From Pseudomonadota bacterium (GTDB lineage: Bacteria; Pseudomonadota; Alphaproteobacteria; Rhodospirillales; 2-02-FULL-58-16): a stretch of 37,701 nucleotides of DNA. A program made the translations under genes and the position numbers. Below the pieces are notes generated by a model that did no database searches, had not been told where the DNA came from, and was given only the letters and a program-made list of their open reading frames with translations. Below, piece by piece: positions 21,767-31,009 of the stretch (position 1 is the stretch's first letter; every line of letters begins with the position of its first letter). The DNA lies in the NCBI GenBank assembly GCA_022545455.1, contig JACZQZ010000011.1:1-37701 (forward strand), given 5' to 3'.

Positions 21767-22630
21767 ATGTCCGATCCCGACAAGACCATCGCCTTCCAGG
21801 GCAGCCCCGGCGCGTACTCGGACCTGGCCTGCCGCAGCGTGCGGCCCGAGATGACGACCCTTCCCTGCCGCGACTTCGAGGGCACCTTTGCCGCCGTGCA
21901 CGAGGGCAAGGCGGCGCTGGCGGTGATTCCCATCGACAATTCCCTGGCCGGGCGGGTCGCCGACATCCACCACCTGCTCCCCGATTCGGGCCTGCACATC
22001 ATCGCCGAGCACTTCCAGCGGGTCGACCACCACCTGTTGGCGCTTGAAGGGGCCACGGTGGAGGACCTTACCCACGTGCACAGTCACGTCCATGCCCTCG
22101 GCCAGTGCCGCGCCCTGATCCGCGAGCTGGGGCTGGAGCCGGTGGTGCACGCCGACACCGCCGGGGCGGCGGCCGGGGTCGCCGCCGGGGGCGACAAGAC
22201 CCAGGCCGCCATCGCCTCGCAGCTGGCCGGCGACATCGACGGCCTGGTCTCGCTGCGCGCCAACATCGAGGACGCCGAGCACAACACGACCCGGTTCCTG
22301 ATCATGGCCCGCGAGCCCGTCGTCCCCCATCCCAAGGCGGGGCGCCTGATCACCAGCCTGGTGTTCAGGGTGCGCAACGTGCCGGCGGCGCTGTACAAGG
22401 CGCTCGGCGGTTTCGCCACCAACGGCGTCAACCTGACCAAGCTGGAAAGCTACCTGGTGGGGGGGAATTTCATCGCCGCCCAGTTCTATGCCGACGTCCA
22501 GGGCCACCCCGAGGACCGCAACGTGGCGCTGGCGCTGGAGGACTTGGCGTTCTTCTCCCACGAGGTGAAGATCCTCGGCGTCTATCCGGCCCATCCCTAC
22601 CGCCTGCACGGCGACGCCGCCGAGAAATAG
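21767..22630 (+). CDS. pheA: Prephenate dehydratase
   Basis: This 287-residue monofunctional enzyme converts prephenate to phenylpyruvate in phenylalanine synthesis. The catalytic domain (about residues 5-185) carries IAFQGSPGAYSDLA, IPIDNSLAGRVADIHHLL and the NTTRF motif with the catalytic threonine. A C-terminal ACT domain (about 195-275; TSLVFRVRNVPAALYKAL, LTKLESYLVGG) would bind phenylalanine for feedback inhibition. No chorismate mutase domain is present, as is usual in alphaproteobacteria. It lies 15 nt after kdsB. A GC-rich tandem repeat array starts 21 nt after the stop. Confidence 0.95.
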   Translation: MSDPDKTIAFQGSPGAYSDLACRSVRPEMTTLPCRDFEGTFAAVHEGKAALAVIPIDNSLAGRVADIHHLLPDSGLHIIAEHFQRVDHHLLALEGATVEDLTHVHSHVHALGQCRALIRELGLEPVVHADTAGAAAGVAAGGDKTQAAIASQLAGDIDGLVSLRANIEDAEHNTTRFLIMAREPVVPHPKAGRLITSLVFRVRNVPAALYKALGGFATNGVNLTKLESYLVGGNFIAAQFYADVQGHPEDRNVALALEDLAFFSHEVKILGVYPAHPYRLHGDAAEK

Positions 22631-22651
22631 GCGCCGGGCCGGCCGGGCATA

Positions 22652-22800
22652 CAAGAGGCGCGGAGGCGCGGCGGGACGCAGCGCCGACAGGGATCGCATA
22701 CAAAGAGGCGCGAAGGCGCGGCGGGACGCGGCGCCGACAGGGATCGCATAAAAGAGGCGCGGCGGCGCGGAGGCGCGGCGGCACGCAGAGCCGACGAAGT
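22652..22800. repeat. Tandem array of 50-bp GC-rich units (locus 2)
   Basis: Two full units and a diverged third share AGAGGCGCG, then GCGCCGACAGGGATCGCATA, with the array at 2443-2590. Here each unit carries an extra GCGGGACG-like block, giving a 50-bp period (GACAGGGA at 22686 and 22736). As at locus 1, the array directly follows a plus-strand stop codon (pheA). It fills most of the 199-bp gap to the convergent nitroreductase gene. Confidence 0.85.
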
Positions 22801-22829
22801 ATCCCGATTTCGCGGTATCCCGGGCGGCC

Positions 22830-23672
22830 TCAGTCGAGTCGGAAGCCCTTCGAGCGGACAAAGGCGCCGAAGTCCGCGCGTTCGGGTTTGGCGTATTGCC
22901 GGGCCTTGTCTTCGCTCCAGGCGTAGGGCGTCTGCGTTCCGTATTCGTCGGCAAAGCGCTGCTTCGCGTAGGGCTGAAGTTCCGCGCGGCGCGCGTCATA
23001 GGCGTCGATGCGCTGGCGCAAGCCAGCCTCGCTGAAGTGGTCCTTGTGCAGGGTCACGGCCAGGGGCAGGCGCAGGCTTATTTCGCCGTCGCCGGCCGGC
23101 CACCCGAGCGTCAGCCCCGCCACCGGGAAGACATGGTCCGGCAGGCCCAGAAGATCGCTCACCCGAGCGGCGTGATTGCGCACGGCGCTGATGGGACAGC
23201 AGCCGAGCCCAGCCCGTTCGGCCGCGATCACGAACGTCGCCAGCACGATTCCGGCGTCCACGGCGGCGTTGAAGAATGCGTCCAGATGGTCGTTGACGAA
23301 GCGCCGGTCGCGCCATTCGTGCAGCTGCCTCTGGCGGCGGTTGTTGCCGCAGAAAACCAGAAAGGCCGGCGCCGTCGCGATCCACGGATCATCCGGAAAC
23401 AAGGCGTCGATGTCATGCCTCAGCGACGGGTCGTTCACGATGACGATATCGCGCTGCTGCAGGTCGCTTTTCGTCGGGGCGCAAAGGGCCGCGGCCGAAA
23501 GGGTCTCGACCAAGGCCGGATCGACGATGCGGTCCAGGTACCTCCGGTGGGTGCGCCGCGCCGCCAGGTACGCCAAGGTGTCGTTGTCTGCCGAAGGTTC
23601 ATGACATGGCGGCGCATCGCCGAACCGATAGGCGAGCTGGTCTTGAAGCGATTTGGCAGGCTCATGCGCCAT
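22830..23672 (-). CDS. Nitroreductase-family FMN oxidoreductase
   Basis: This 280-residue protein is of the nitroreductase fold. The N-terminal RTHRRYLDRIVDPALVETL and AALCAPTKSDLQQRDIVIV correspond to the FMN-phosphate binding arginine/serine region. GIVLATFVIAAERAGLGCCP and PVAGLTLGWPAGDGEISLRLPL are typical of the NfsA/Frp-like branch that uses NAD(P)H. The physiological substrate cannot be told from sequence. The ATG at 23672 is preferred because GGAGAAAG lies 7 nt before it; ATG 23702 would add ten residues. It appears monocistronic and is the last ordinary gene before the repeat-rich stretch. Confidence 0.85.
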   Translation of the reverse strand: MAHEPAKSLQDQLAYRFGDAPPCHEPSADNDTLAYLAARRTHRRYLDRIVDPALVETLSAAALCAPTKSDLQQRDIVIVNDPSLRHDIDALFPDDPWIATAPAFLVFCGNNRRQRQLHEWRDRRFVNDHLDAFFNAAVDAGIVLATFVIAAERAGLGCCPISAVRNHAARVSDLLGLPDHVFPVAGLTLGWPAGDGEISLRLPLAVTLHKDHFSEAGLRQRIDAYDARRAELQPYAKQRFADEYGTQTPYAWSEDKARQYAKPERADFGAFVRSKGFRLD

Positions 23673-23805
23673 GACTGCTTTCTCCAACGCGGCGACCAGC
23701 ACAATGTTGGCGCGCCCCCACGAACGATACCGCTTTTTAAGTTAGACCGGACACCGATGGAGGGAAGGGCCGATACGGCTGTAGCCCCCATGTCGCGGAG
23801 GCCGG

Positions 23806-23889
23806 ATCGGAATGTCCGGTTTTGGCTATATGCGGACACAGTGAACCCGGCTTCGGCATGTCCGAAAACAGGCAGTTCGCGGACGTAGT
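23806..23889. repeat. Palindromic repeat cluster A (TGTCCG...CGGACA)
   Basis: One clear unit has TGTCCG at 23813-23818 and CGGACA at 23833-23838 around GTTTTGGCTATATG. A second, weaker unit follows (ATGTCCGAAAAC...TTCGCGGAC, 23859-23885). These belong to the family seen at 25.8, 33.1 and 33.8 kb. The rest of the spacer 23673-24473 shows no credible gene; 23926-23952 resembles the end of the inverted-repeat element at 27.7 kb. Confidence 0.65.
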
Positions 23890-24473
23890 TGCGTGTACGG
23901 CAACCCCTGCTTCTCGTTACACAGCCTCCGGGACGGACTTCTCACACACGTCCTGAGAACATCTCCCTGTTATGATCCGGTTTTTCCCAGGAGTCTTGGC
24001 AACGTTGAAAACGGCGCACCTCGTCCTTTGGCGGGCCTGGGCGCGACGCACCGGCCCGGCCGTGGGTTGCCGGCGTCGGGCGGCGTGGAAACCAAAATGA
24101 AGCGGCCCGTCCGATTGCTCGGCCGGGCCGCTCCCAATTCAAAACCTCTTTAAAACCCTTTCGGGCCCCTGGGAAATTCCGAATTGAAGTCCAGAACCTC
24201 CACTGGCGAACCAACGAACACTCTGAACTCGACGGTGACGCTACCAAACAATTTTCGTCGCCATAACCCCTAATCGATCCACACCCCTGTGGAACACGGG
24301 GATACCTGATGGGTCGGCCGGGCGCACGGAGAGGCTTAAACGTACACCGCGCCGCGGATGGGAACGAAACGTTAGCTATACGACGCCACGATGACTCGGG
24401 ATTCGCGTTGTGGGGTTGGGGGTAGGGTGAGAAAGAGAAGGCGCGGGACGGGCCAAACGCGCGTGTACGGGCC

Positions 24474-24600
24474 CTAGGGCGTCTCACGCACCTTCTCACC
24501 CTCCGGCCGCTCCTCCGACAGCAATTCCTCAACCGCCTTCACGATCCTGAGCCACACGGCCCGGCGCCCGGTCGCCGCGACCCCCGGGCGACGCGGGCCC
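24474..24600 (-). pseudogene. Possible C-terminal remnant of a small conserved protein
   Basis: Read on the minus strand, a frame ending at TAG (24476-24474) gives RRAVWLRIVKAVEELLSEE and a short charged tail. This resembles the ends of small alphaproteobacterial proteins of unknown function, in which a 'GxAxWxRIxxAVEEL' tail is common. No start codon or N-terminal part is visible. I regard it as a weak candidate for a decayed gene. Confidence 0.25.
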
Positions 24601-24640
24601 TATGGACAAAGACATGCAGTCGCGCAATATTCGACAAGGA

Positions 24641-24669
24641 AATTTTACGAAAATTTTACGCAATTTTAC
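24641..24669. promoter_or_regulatory. Three phased AATTTTAC repeats in AT-rich DNA
   Basis: AATTTTAC occurs at 24641, 24652 and 24662, spaced 11 and 10 bp, so all three face the same side of the helix. The surrounding 24640-24840 is sharply AT-rich compared with the rest of the window. It lies upstream of the small secreted protein gene and could bind a regulator or nucleoid protein. There is no evidence of an origin gene nearby. Confidence 0.4.
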
Positions 24670-24767
24670 TTTTAATATGTTGTTAATTATTGTAAAAAAC
24701 AGGTAATTAAACGGCGTAACGTGATTTTTTATTTGACGGATATGATTTTCTTTATTACAGTACTAAA

Positions 24768-24798
24768 GGCCTCGAAGTAGGCGAATGGCTTTGAGGCC
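24768..24798 (+). promoter_or_regulatory. Stem-loop in the leader of the small secreted protein gene
   Basis: GGCCTCGAAG (24768-24777) pairs with CTTTGAGGCC (24789-24798), ten pairs including one G-U, with an 11-nt loop. It lies about 70 nt before the gene start. No T-run follows directly, so it is more likely a leader structure than a terminator. Confidence 0.4.
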
Positions 24799-24870
24799 GC
24801 CTGAAAAGATTTTAACGGATGTATCACATCCAAATTTCGGGGGGGCGAGTTGACGTGGAAGGAGCGTACT

Positions 24871-25176
24871 ATGGTTCGATATCTGACTACCATATTAGGC
24901 GCTCTGCTCATCGGCTGGAGCGCATTTTCATCCCCGGCGCAGGCGCAAGCCATGTGTGGCGAACGCCGCGCGGTCGTCGAGAACCTGGAACAGACCTACT
25001 CCGAGGCACCCGTCTCCATAGGCCTGGCGAGCAACGGGGCCGTGATCGAGGTCCTGGCCTCGCCGTCGGGCAGCTTCACCATTATCCTGACGCAGCCCAA
25101 CGGCCTTAGCTGCGTCATGGCGGCGGGCGAGAACTGGGAAAATCTGCCGAAGCGGCTGGCCGGCACCCACACCTGA
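24871..25176 (+). CDS. Small secreted protein of unknown function
   Basis: This 101-residue protein has a clear signal peptide (MVRYLTTILGALLIGWSAFS, cleavage near AQAQA). The mature part is about 75 residues with two cysteines, one in MCGERRAVVENL at its start and one in GLSCVMAAGENWE near its end. These probably form a disulfide in the periplasm. The pattern VIEVLASPSGSFTIILTQPNG resembles a widespread uncharacterised alphaproteobacterial family. AGGAG lies 7 nt before the ATG at 24871; the earlier in-frame start at 24850 lacks a site. The gene follows an AT-rich region with phased repeats and a leader stem-loop. I assign no function. Confidence 0.78.
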   Translation: MVRYLTTILGALLIGWSAFSSPAQAQAMCGERRAVVENLEQTYSEAPVSIGLASNGAVIEVLASPSGSFTIILTQPNGLSCVMAAGENWENLPKRLAGTHT

Positions 25177-25366
25177 CCGCCTCCTTTGCGGAGCCCGCCT
25201 GGACCCTGTCGGATGCAAGCCCCTGGCGGCGAGGCGGCTGCGGTCGCCTGGGAGCCTGCTTCGACGCCGTGGTCGGAGAGGCGGCGGGCAACCGACCGGC
25301 CGGATTGCATTGTCCGTTCCAACGGGTACCCTGGGGCGGCGACATACCAACCGACGGAGAAAGGCC

Positions 25367-25582
25367 ATGCCCAAAAACAAGCGCCCGAACCGGAAGTCCG
25401 GCGGCAGAAAATCCGGCAAGCGGACCGCCGCCGACAAGACCCAAAGCGGCCGGGCAGAGGCCAGCGGCGGCGTCCCCAACGTGAAAGGTGCGAAGTCCGT
25501 CGCGAAACCCTACGGCTCGCCGAAAACCTCGCTCTCTCCCATCAGTCCTGCCATGAACCGGCGCTCGGCCCGCAATCGGTGA
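25367..25582 (+). CDS. Small basic protein of unknown function
   Basis: This 71-residue protein is rich in Lys, Arg, Ser and Gly (MPKNKRPNRKSGGRKSGKRT) and appears largely disordered. GGAGAAAGG stands directly before the ATG at 25367 at good spacing, which is the main support for a real gene; the longer frame from 25310 has no such site. Its basic character suggests nucleic-acid binding, but there is no recognised domain. It could also be a chance frame in GC-rich DNA. It lies 190 nt after the secreted-protein gene on the same strand. Confidence 0.5.
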   Translation: MPKNKRPNRKSGGRKSGKRTAADKTQSGRAEASGGVPNVKGAKSVAKPYGSPKTSLSPISPAMNRRSARNR

Positions 25583-25602
25583 CCGGCGCCGCCGTTCCGT
25601 TC

Positions 25603-25776
25603 CTAGCGCTCCTTTTCGATGTGTATATAGGGGACCGCGGCGATGACCAGCAGGCCGCCGGCGATGGTTTGCAGGGTCAGGGTTTCGCCGAGGATCGGCA
25701 CGCCGCCGGCCACCGTGCAGACCGGCATCAACATCAGGAACGGCGCCACTCGGCCCAGCGGGGAGACCGGAAATCC
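25603..25776 (-). pseudogene. C-terminal remnant of a DMT/EamA-family transporter
   Basis: A frame ending at TAG (25605-25603) reads GRVAPFLMLMPVCTVAGGVP, then ILGETLTLQTIAGGLLVIAA and a short VPYIHIEKER tail. This is the usual end of a drug/metabolite transporter: a conserved 'RVAPF' helix, the GE motif and a final helix. No start codon is available; an in-frame TGA lies at 25818 and the palindromic repeat cluster begins at 25826. The front nine-tenths of the gene are missing, so it is a decayed fragment whose break point abuts the repeats. Confidence 0.6.
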
Positions 25777-25825
25777 GCCCGCCGAGGCTATTCGGGAAAC
25801 CCCGGGCTTCCGGCTTCATCCTTAG

Positions 25826-26054
25826 GTCCGCTTATGGCTGACAACGGACTCCCCGGCCATGTCGCCGGGTACGTCCGCTTTGCCGCCAACAGCGGACCTT
25901 CGAGTGTCGATGTCCGGATTCATGGCGATTTCGTCCGCTTCGCCCTCAGGAGCGGACCTCGCCAGTAGCATCGCGGAATGTCTCTTCCTGCCCCGAAGCG
26001 GACAGTAGCGGACCATGTGCAGTCGGGTGATCGACGTCGGCTAATGACCCTAAG
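25826..26054. repeat. Palindromic repeat cluster B with long tail
   Basis: At least three units of the form GTCCGCTT...AGCGGAC are seen at 25826-25849, 25873-25897 and 25933-25957, with a degenerate one at 25979-26004. The last is followed by TAGCGGACCATGTGCAGTCG and GGTGATCGACGT (26006-26039), which recurs almost unchanged in cluster C at 33155-33190. No gene lies in 25606-26197 apart from the transporter remnant. Confidence 0.8.
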
Positions 26055-26197
26055 GAGACTTATTAGTTCCGCCCTCGCCAACGACGACGAAGGGAGCCCA
26101 GAACGGGGGGCGTTGTTGACGAGGATGGGAAATGTTAGGTCGTATTCGTTGGGTTCGGCATCAAATTGGCGGCCTATCGGCCGTAACCGACAAATCA

Positions 26198-27037
26198 TCA
26201 ACGGCGTGACAACGCCCTGGCAACGCGAACACCGCTAAAGAGGTTGTAGCGGTCATTGGCGCTATTGCCGTCCCGATTCGCGGATCGAACGAGTGCCGGC
26301 GTGTCGTCGTAGGAACCCCCGCGCAATATGCGAACCTGACAAACCCCACCGCTCGTCCAAGCGCTCCCGTCGCTCGGCGCGCCCTCGTAACCGGAGTGCC
26401 AGCAATCCTCGACCCATTCGTAGACGTTGCCATGCATGTCGTGAAGGCCGAAGCCGTTCGGCGCGAAACTGCCGACGGGCGCCGTCAAATGGTCATCCCA
26501 TGCGCTGCCGCAACCGTCACAGTTGGCATACCCCGAGCCGACCGCATTGCCCCACGGAAAAATCGTCCGGGTACCCGCGCGCGCCGCGTATTCCCACTCG
26601 GCTTCGCTCAACAGCCGGTACGTCTTTCCCGTCTTGCGGCTCAACCACCTCACGTAGGTCTTGGCATCGTGCCACGAAACGTGGACCACGGGGCGGTCGC
26701 CGCGGCCCCAGCCCAGATCATCGGGCCGATAGCCGTTGCAACCACCGCCCGACACGCAAGTGGCCCACTCGTCGAAGGTGACCTCGAATTTCCCGACCGC
26801 GAACGCATGGTCAATACGAACGGTACGGATCGGCTTCTCGGAGAAATAACCGATCCCATGCAGATCACCCATCCGGAAACTTCCCGGCGGCACGATCACC
26901 ATCTCGGGACAGGGACCGCAATCCTTGAAAGTGTCGCCACGCTTGTGAGCGTCGCCCGTGGCCAATGGCGCAAGCGCGCTAACGATGGCGATGCCAACGC
27001 GCAGGATGATCAGCCGCGGAACCGTGAGGGGTGCCAT
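26198..27037 (-). CDS. Exported FGE-sulfatase-domain (SUMF1-fold) protein, probably not a true FGE
   Basis: This 279-residue protein has an N-terminal signal or anchor (about residues 8-30) and a complete FGE-sulfatase domain. Landmarks are MVIVPPGSFRMGD, KFEVTFDEWATCV, RPVVHVSWHDAKTYVRWLS, YRLLSEAEWEYAARAG, NGFGLHDMHGNVYEWVEDCW and ILRGGSYDD. True formylglycine-generating enzymes have an active-site cysteine pair near the C-terminal GGSY region; here that stretch (GGSYDDTPALVRSANRDGNS) has none. It is therefore more likely one of the many SUMF1-fold proteins with other or binding roles. I chose ATG 27037, which begins the signal sequence; ATG 27067 is possible. No sulfatase gene is adjacent. 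Confidence 0.85.
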   Translation of the reverse strand: MAPLTVPRLIILRVGIAIVSALAPLATGDAHKRGDTFKDCGPCPEMVIVPPGSFRMGDLHGIGYFSEKPIRTVRIDHAFAVGKFEVTFDEWATCVSGGGCNGYRPDDLGWGRGDRPVVHVSWHDAKTYVRWLSRKTGKTYRLLSEAEWEYAARAGTRTIFPWGNAVGSGYANCDGCGSAWDDHLTAPVGSFAPNGFGLHDMHGNVYEWVEDCWHSGYEGAPSDGSAWTSGGVCQVRILRGGSYDDTPALVRSANRDGNSANDRYNLFSGVRVARALSRR

Positions 27038-27270
27038 GGGAAATGCCTGACGACAGTACCGGTCCATTTAGCCGATACTTCCCAGATAATCATCAAATCC
27101 TTGGCGATCGCACCCAATTCTCACCGGTCGTTGGAATAGTTTCACCTGGGTAGCCGTCCGACAGCCCAATTTTGGTGATAGGAGCGTGTTCGGAAGCCCA
27201 TTCGGCCAATTTTGTCGTCATCCAGACACACCCCTCCCATCGTTTATACCTCGCCGTCGATGTTCCCGGC

Positions 27271-27430
27271 CTAGGTTGGAGCGGGCCTTGGCCGCGGATC
27301 ATCGATCAGGCGCGGGATTTCCCGAAACAGGTTCCTCGGCACGGCACCCTCGGCCAATTGGAACGTGACATAGCGGCCATGCGCGCGACGGCTTCCTCCG
27401 CCGGCATCACGAACTTCCGGAAATGGCTAG
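27271..27430 (-). pseudogene. Possible decayed transposase-like tail
   Basis: On the minus strand the frame ending at TAG (27273-27271) reads GRYVTFQLAEGAVPRNLFRE followed by IPRLIDDPR. This resembles the last residues of some alphaproteobacterial transposases. The preceding plausible coding segment (FVMPAEEAVARM) is in another frame, which would mean a frameshift. Identification is from memory of the pattern and is weak. Otherwise the spacer 27038-27875 holds only repeat material. Confidence 0.25.
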
Positions 27431-27496
27431 GAGCGGCTGTTCAGCGGTGTCCCCTCGGACTTCCGCTGTCGGCCAGAAAGCAGACCTTCGTGCCCC

Positions 27497-27545
27497 AATG
27501 TCCGGTTTCCGCAGAATTGCGTCAGCTTCAGGTCAGAGAGCGGAC
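27497..27545. repeat. Degenerate palindromic repeat unit (cluster E)
   Basis: AATGTCCGGTTTCC (27498-27511) and AGAGAGCGGACCC (27535-27547) look like the two halves of the GTCCG/CGGAC repeat family, separated by an unusually long centre. Another half-unit, CAGAGCGGACATTC, follows the inverted-repeat element at 27734-27747. Confidence 0.4.
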
Positions 27546-27583
27546 CCGGCGCTGAAGGCTCGTTTTCGTCGGCTTGTGACTCG

Positions 27584-27727
27584 GGCTGTGTGAAAACTAT
27601 TTTCGAGGCCCGAGCGCGCAACATTGATTCGCGTCACTGCCGTCGCAGGCAATAATGATTCACGCCTTCGCTATTGCCGACTCCATTGGTGCGCCGACGC
27701 TCATCCGACCGGAGTTTTCACACATCC
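27584..27727. mobile_element. 144-bp element with 15-bp terminal inverted repeats
   Basis: The ends GGCTGTGTGAAAACT (27584-27598) and AGTTTTCACACATCC (27713-27727) are inverted copies matching at 14 of 15 positions. The interior has no open frame of note. Size and structure fit a MITE-like non-autonomous element or a large palindromic repeat. A diverged copy of one end may lie at 23926-23952 (ACGGACTTCTCACACACGTC). No target-site duplication is clear. Confidence 0.5.
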
Positions 27728-27875
27728 TGGACCCAGAGCGGACATTCAGGGGATTATGATGTTCAGCAGGTGGGTGCGGAAAACCAGGATCGCGATCATC
27801 ACGCCTGATAGATCCCCGTTCACTGGTCCAATCCTCCCTAACAGGACGTTGGTTTTGAGTCTCTCGGCCTGTTGC

Positions 27876-29063
27876 CTATTTTGCGTTGCTGGCCTTGTTT
27901 CCTTTCGATTCCACGCTTCGGGATTCGCCCGCCTTAAGGCCTATCACGTTGAAGACGGGGACGGGCTTGAGAAACCCCTTGAGGGTAAGCTCGCCTAATG
28001 GTTCGCTCTCCGCAATGTCCTCGATCTCCGCGCAAATGCGCTGGGTAACGAGGATTTGCCCGTTTTCGGCCTGGTCGCACAGGCGAGACGCAAGGTTCAG
28101 CGAGGACCCAATGGCGGCGTATTGGAACCGCCCTTCGAAGCCGATCTGTCCGAGCGTCGCGTACCCTAAGGCGATGCCGATTCCAAAGCCGAGTTCGTGA
28201 CCTCGCTTACGCCACTGATCGATCTGCGCACCGACATCTTCGCGCATGGCGACCGCCATCCGGGTAGCGCGCGCCGCCGGGTCCGCGCAAGGCAATGGAT
28301 CGTTCAGGAACGCCAACAAACCGTCCCCGGCGAAATGCTCGAGGGTGGCGTCGAATCGGAAGATCAGTTGCCCCACCGCTGCGTGGTACTCGCGCAGGAC
28401 ATTCATCACTTCCTCGGGTTCAGCGGTATCCGAGAACGCGGTAAACCCTCGAAGGTCGCAAAAAACTGCGGTGATTTCCTGCCGGTGCCCCTCCATGAGG
28501 CTCTGCTCATCGGAGGAAATGATCAGATCAGCAACCTGTGGCGAGAAAAATCGCTTCAAATGGCCCACGCGTTCCAGTTCGTGAAGCTGCTCGGCGACCT
28601 TTTCTTCGAGCTTCTGGTTCCACTCCGAAAGCTGAACGGCCTGGGCTTCGAGACGCGCGGCTTGCTCTTGGCCCGTATCGTGCAGGCCCTTGATGCGCAG
28701 CATCGACTTGACCCTCGCGACGAGCGCGGTCTGGTCCACCGGCTTCGCCAGGTACTCATCGGCACCCGCCTCCAGGCCGGCGACCACGTCCTTCGGATCC
28801 GCCTTGGCCGTGACCATGATGATCGGCATGAAGGGCAGCGACGGGTCGCTTTTGAGACGCCGACAGACCTCGATGCCGTTCAATTTGGGCATCATGATGT
28901 CGAGCAGGATCAGGTCGGGCCGCTTCTCCCTGGCGACGGCCAGCGCCTCTTCGCCATCACTCGCCGTCAGGATTTCATAGCCTTGGGCGGCGAGGCGGGT
29001 CTGGAAGATATCCAGGTTCTGGGGGTTGTCGTCGACGATGAGGATTTGCGGCGGTGTCCTCAC
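27876..29063 (-). CDS. Response regulator with class III nucleotide cyclase output
   Basis: This 395-residue protein has a REC domain (1-122; phosphoacceptor Asp55, with Asp11/Asp12, Thr85 and Lys107), a coiled-coil linker (about 130-168) and a class III cyclase domain (about 195-375). The metal-binding aspartates Asp203 (FCDLRGFT) and Asp247 (HFAGDG) and the transition-state pair Asn323/Arg327 (NLASR) are present, so it should be active. The two residues that usually select adenine, Lys and Asp/Thr, are His243 and Ala316, so cAMP as product is not certain. The start is GTG at 29063, 3 nt after the CheY-type gene. It is the last gene of the signalling operon and probably cytoplasmic. Confidence 0.93.
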   Translation of the reverse strand: MRTPPQILIVDDNPQNLDIFQTRLAAQGYEILTASDGEEALAVAREKRPDLILLDIMMPKLNGIEVCRRLKSDPSLPFMPIIMVTAKADPKDVVAGLEAGADEYLAKPVDQTALVARVKSMLRIKGLHDTGQEQAARLEAQAVQLSEWNQKLEEKVAEQLHELERVGHLKRFFSPQVADLIISSDEQSLMEGHRQEITAVFCDLRGFTAFSDTAEPEEVMNVLREYHAAVGQLIFRFDATLEHFAGDGLLAFLNDPLPCADPAARATRMAVAMREDVGAQIDQWRKRGHELGFGIGIALGYATLGQIGFEGRFQYAAIGSSLNLASRLCDQAENGQILVTQRICAEIEDIAESEPLGELTLKGFLKPVPVFNVIGLKAGESRSVESKGNKASNAK

Positions 29064-29066
29064 AAC

Positions 29067-29446
29067 CTACTCCTCGGGCGGCGCCTCCGGCACGAATTCG
29101 CGGACCATTGCCAAAAGCTCGCGCGGTCTGAAGGGCTTGGCGAGGTAGGCGTCGCAGCCGGCCTCCTTCGCCTTGACGTCGTCGCCACTGAGCGCATAGG
29201 AGGTCACGGCGATGATCGGGATATGGCGCAGCGCGGGCTTGGCCTTGATTAAGCGCGTCGCCTCGTATCCGTCGATGCCGGGGAGTTGTATGTCCATGAG
29301 GATCAGGTCCGGACGCTCTGACTCCGCCATGGCCACGCCCGCGTCGCCGGTGACCGCCTCGATCACCTCAAAGCCGGCGGCGCTCAGCGTGTCGTTCATG
29401 ATCCGCCGGTTATCCTCATGATCCTCGATGACCAGAATGCGCTTGC

Positions 29447-29450
<4 letters not shown>
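29067..29450 (-). CDS. Single-domain CheY/DivK-type response regulator
   Basis: This 127-residue protein is one receiver domain with no output domain. The acidic pocket is IEDHED (Glu9, Asp10), the phosphoacceptor is Asp53 in [10 protein letters not shown], and Thr83 and Lys105 complete the switch. Such stand-alone receivers carry phosphate in relays or act by protein contact. It overlaps the kinase gene by 4 nt (ATGA) and precedes the REC-cyclase by 3 nt, so the kinase upstream is its likely donor. It could compete with, or pass phosphate toward, the cyclase receiver (inference). Confidence 0.94.
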
Positions 29451-30991
<1,541 letters not shown>

Positions 30992-31009
30992 CGGATTATC
31001 CTTGCTGGC

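Noticed and set aside
23942-24532. 196-residue minus-strand open frame
   Set aside because: Composition is Arg/Pro/Ser-rich and low in order, there is no start site, and it crosses repeat material.
24601-24870. Replication origin with iterons
   Set aside because: There are only three short AATTTTAC copies, no DnaA boxes were recognised, and no rep, parA or dnaA gene is present.
26198-27037. Sulfatase-activating formylglycine-generating enzyme
   Set aside because: The cysteine pair near the C-terminal GGSY region is missing and no sulfatase gene is adjacent.
27093-27302. 69-residue minus-strand small protein
   Set aside because: No ribosome binding site, no known family, and it overlaps probable transposase-like debris. 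It may be a remnant but cannot be supported as a gene.
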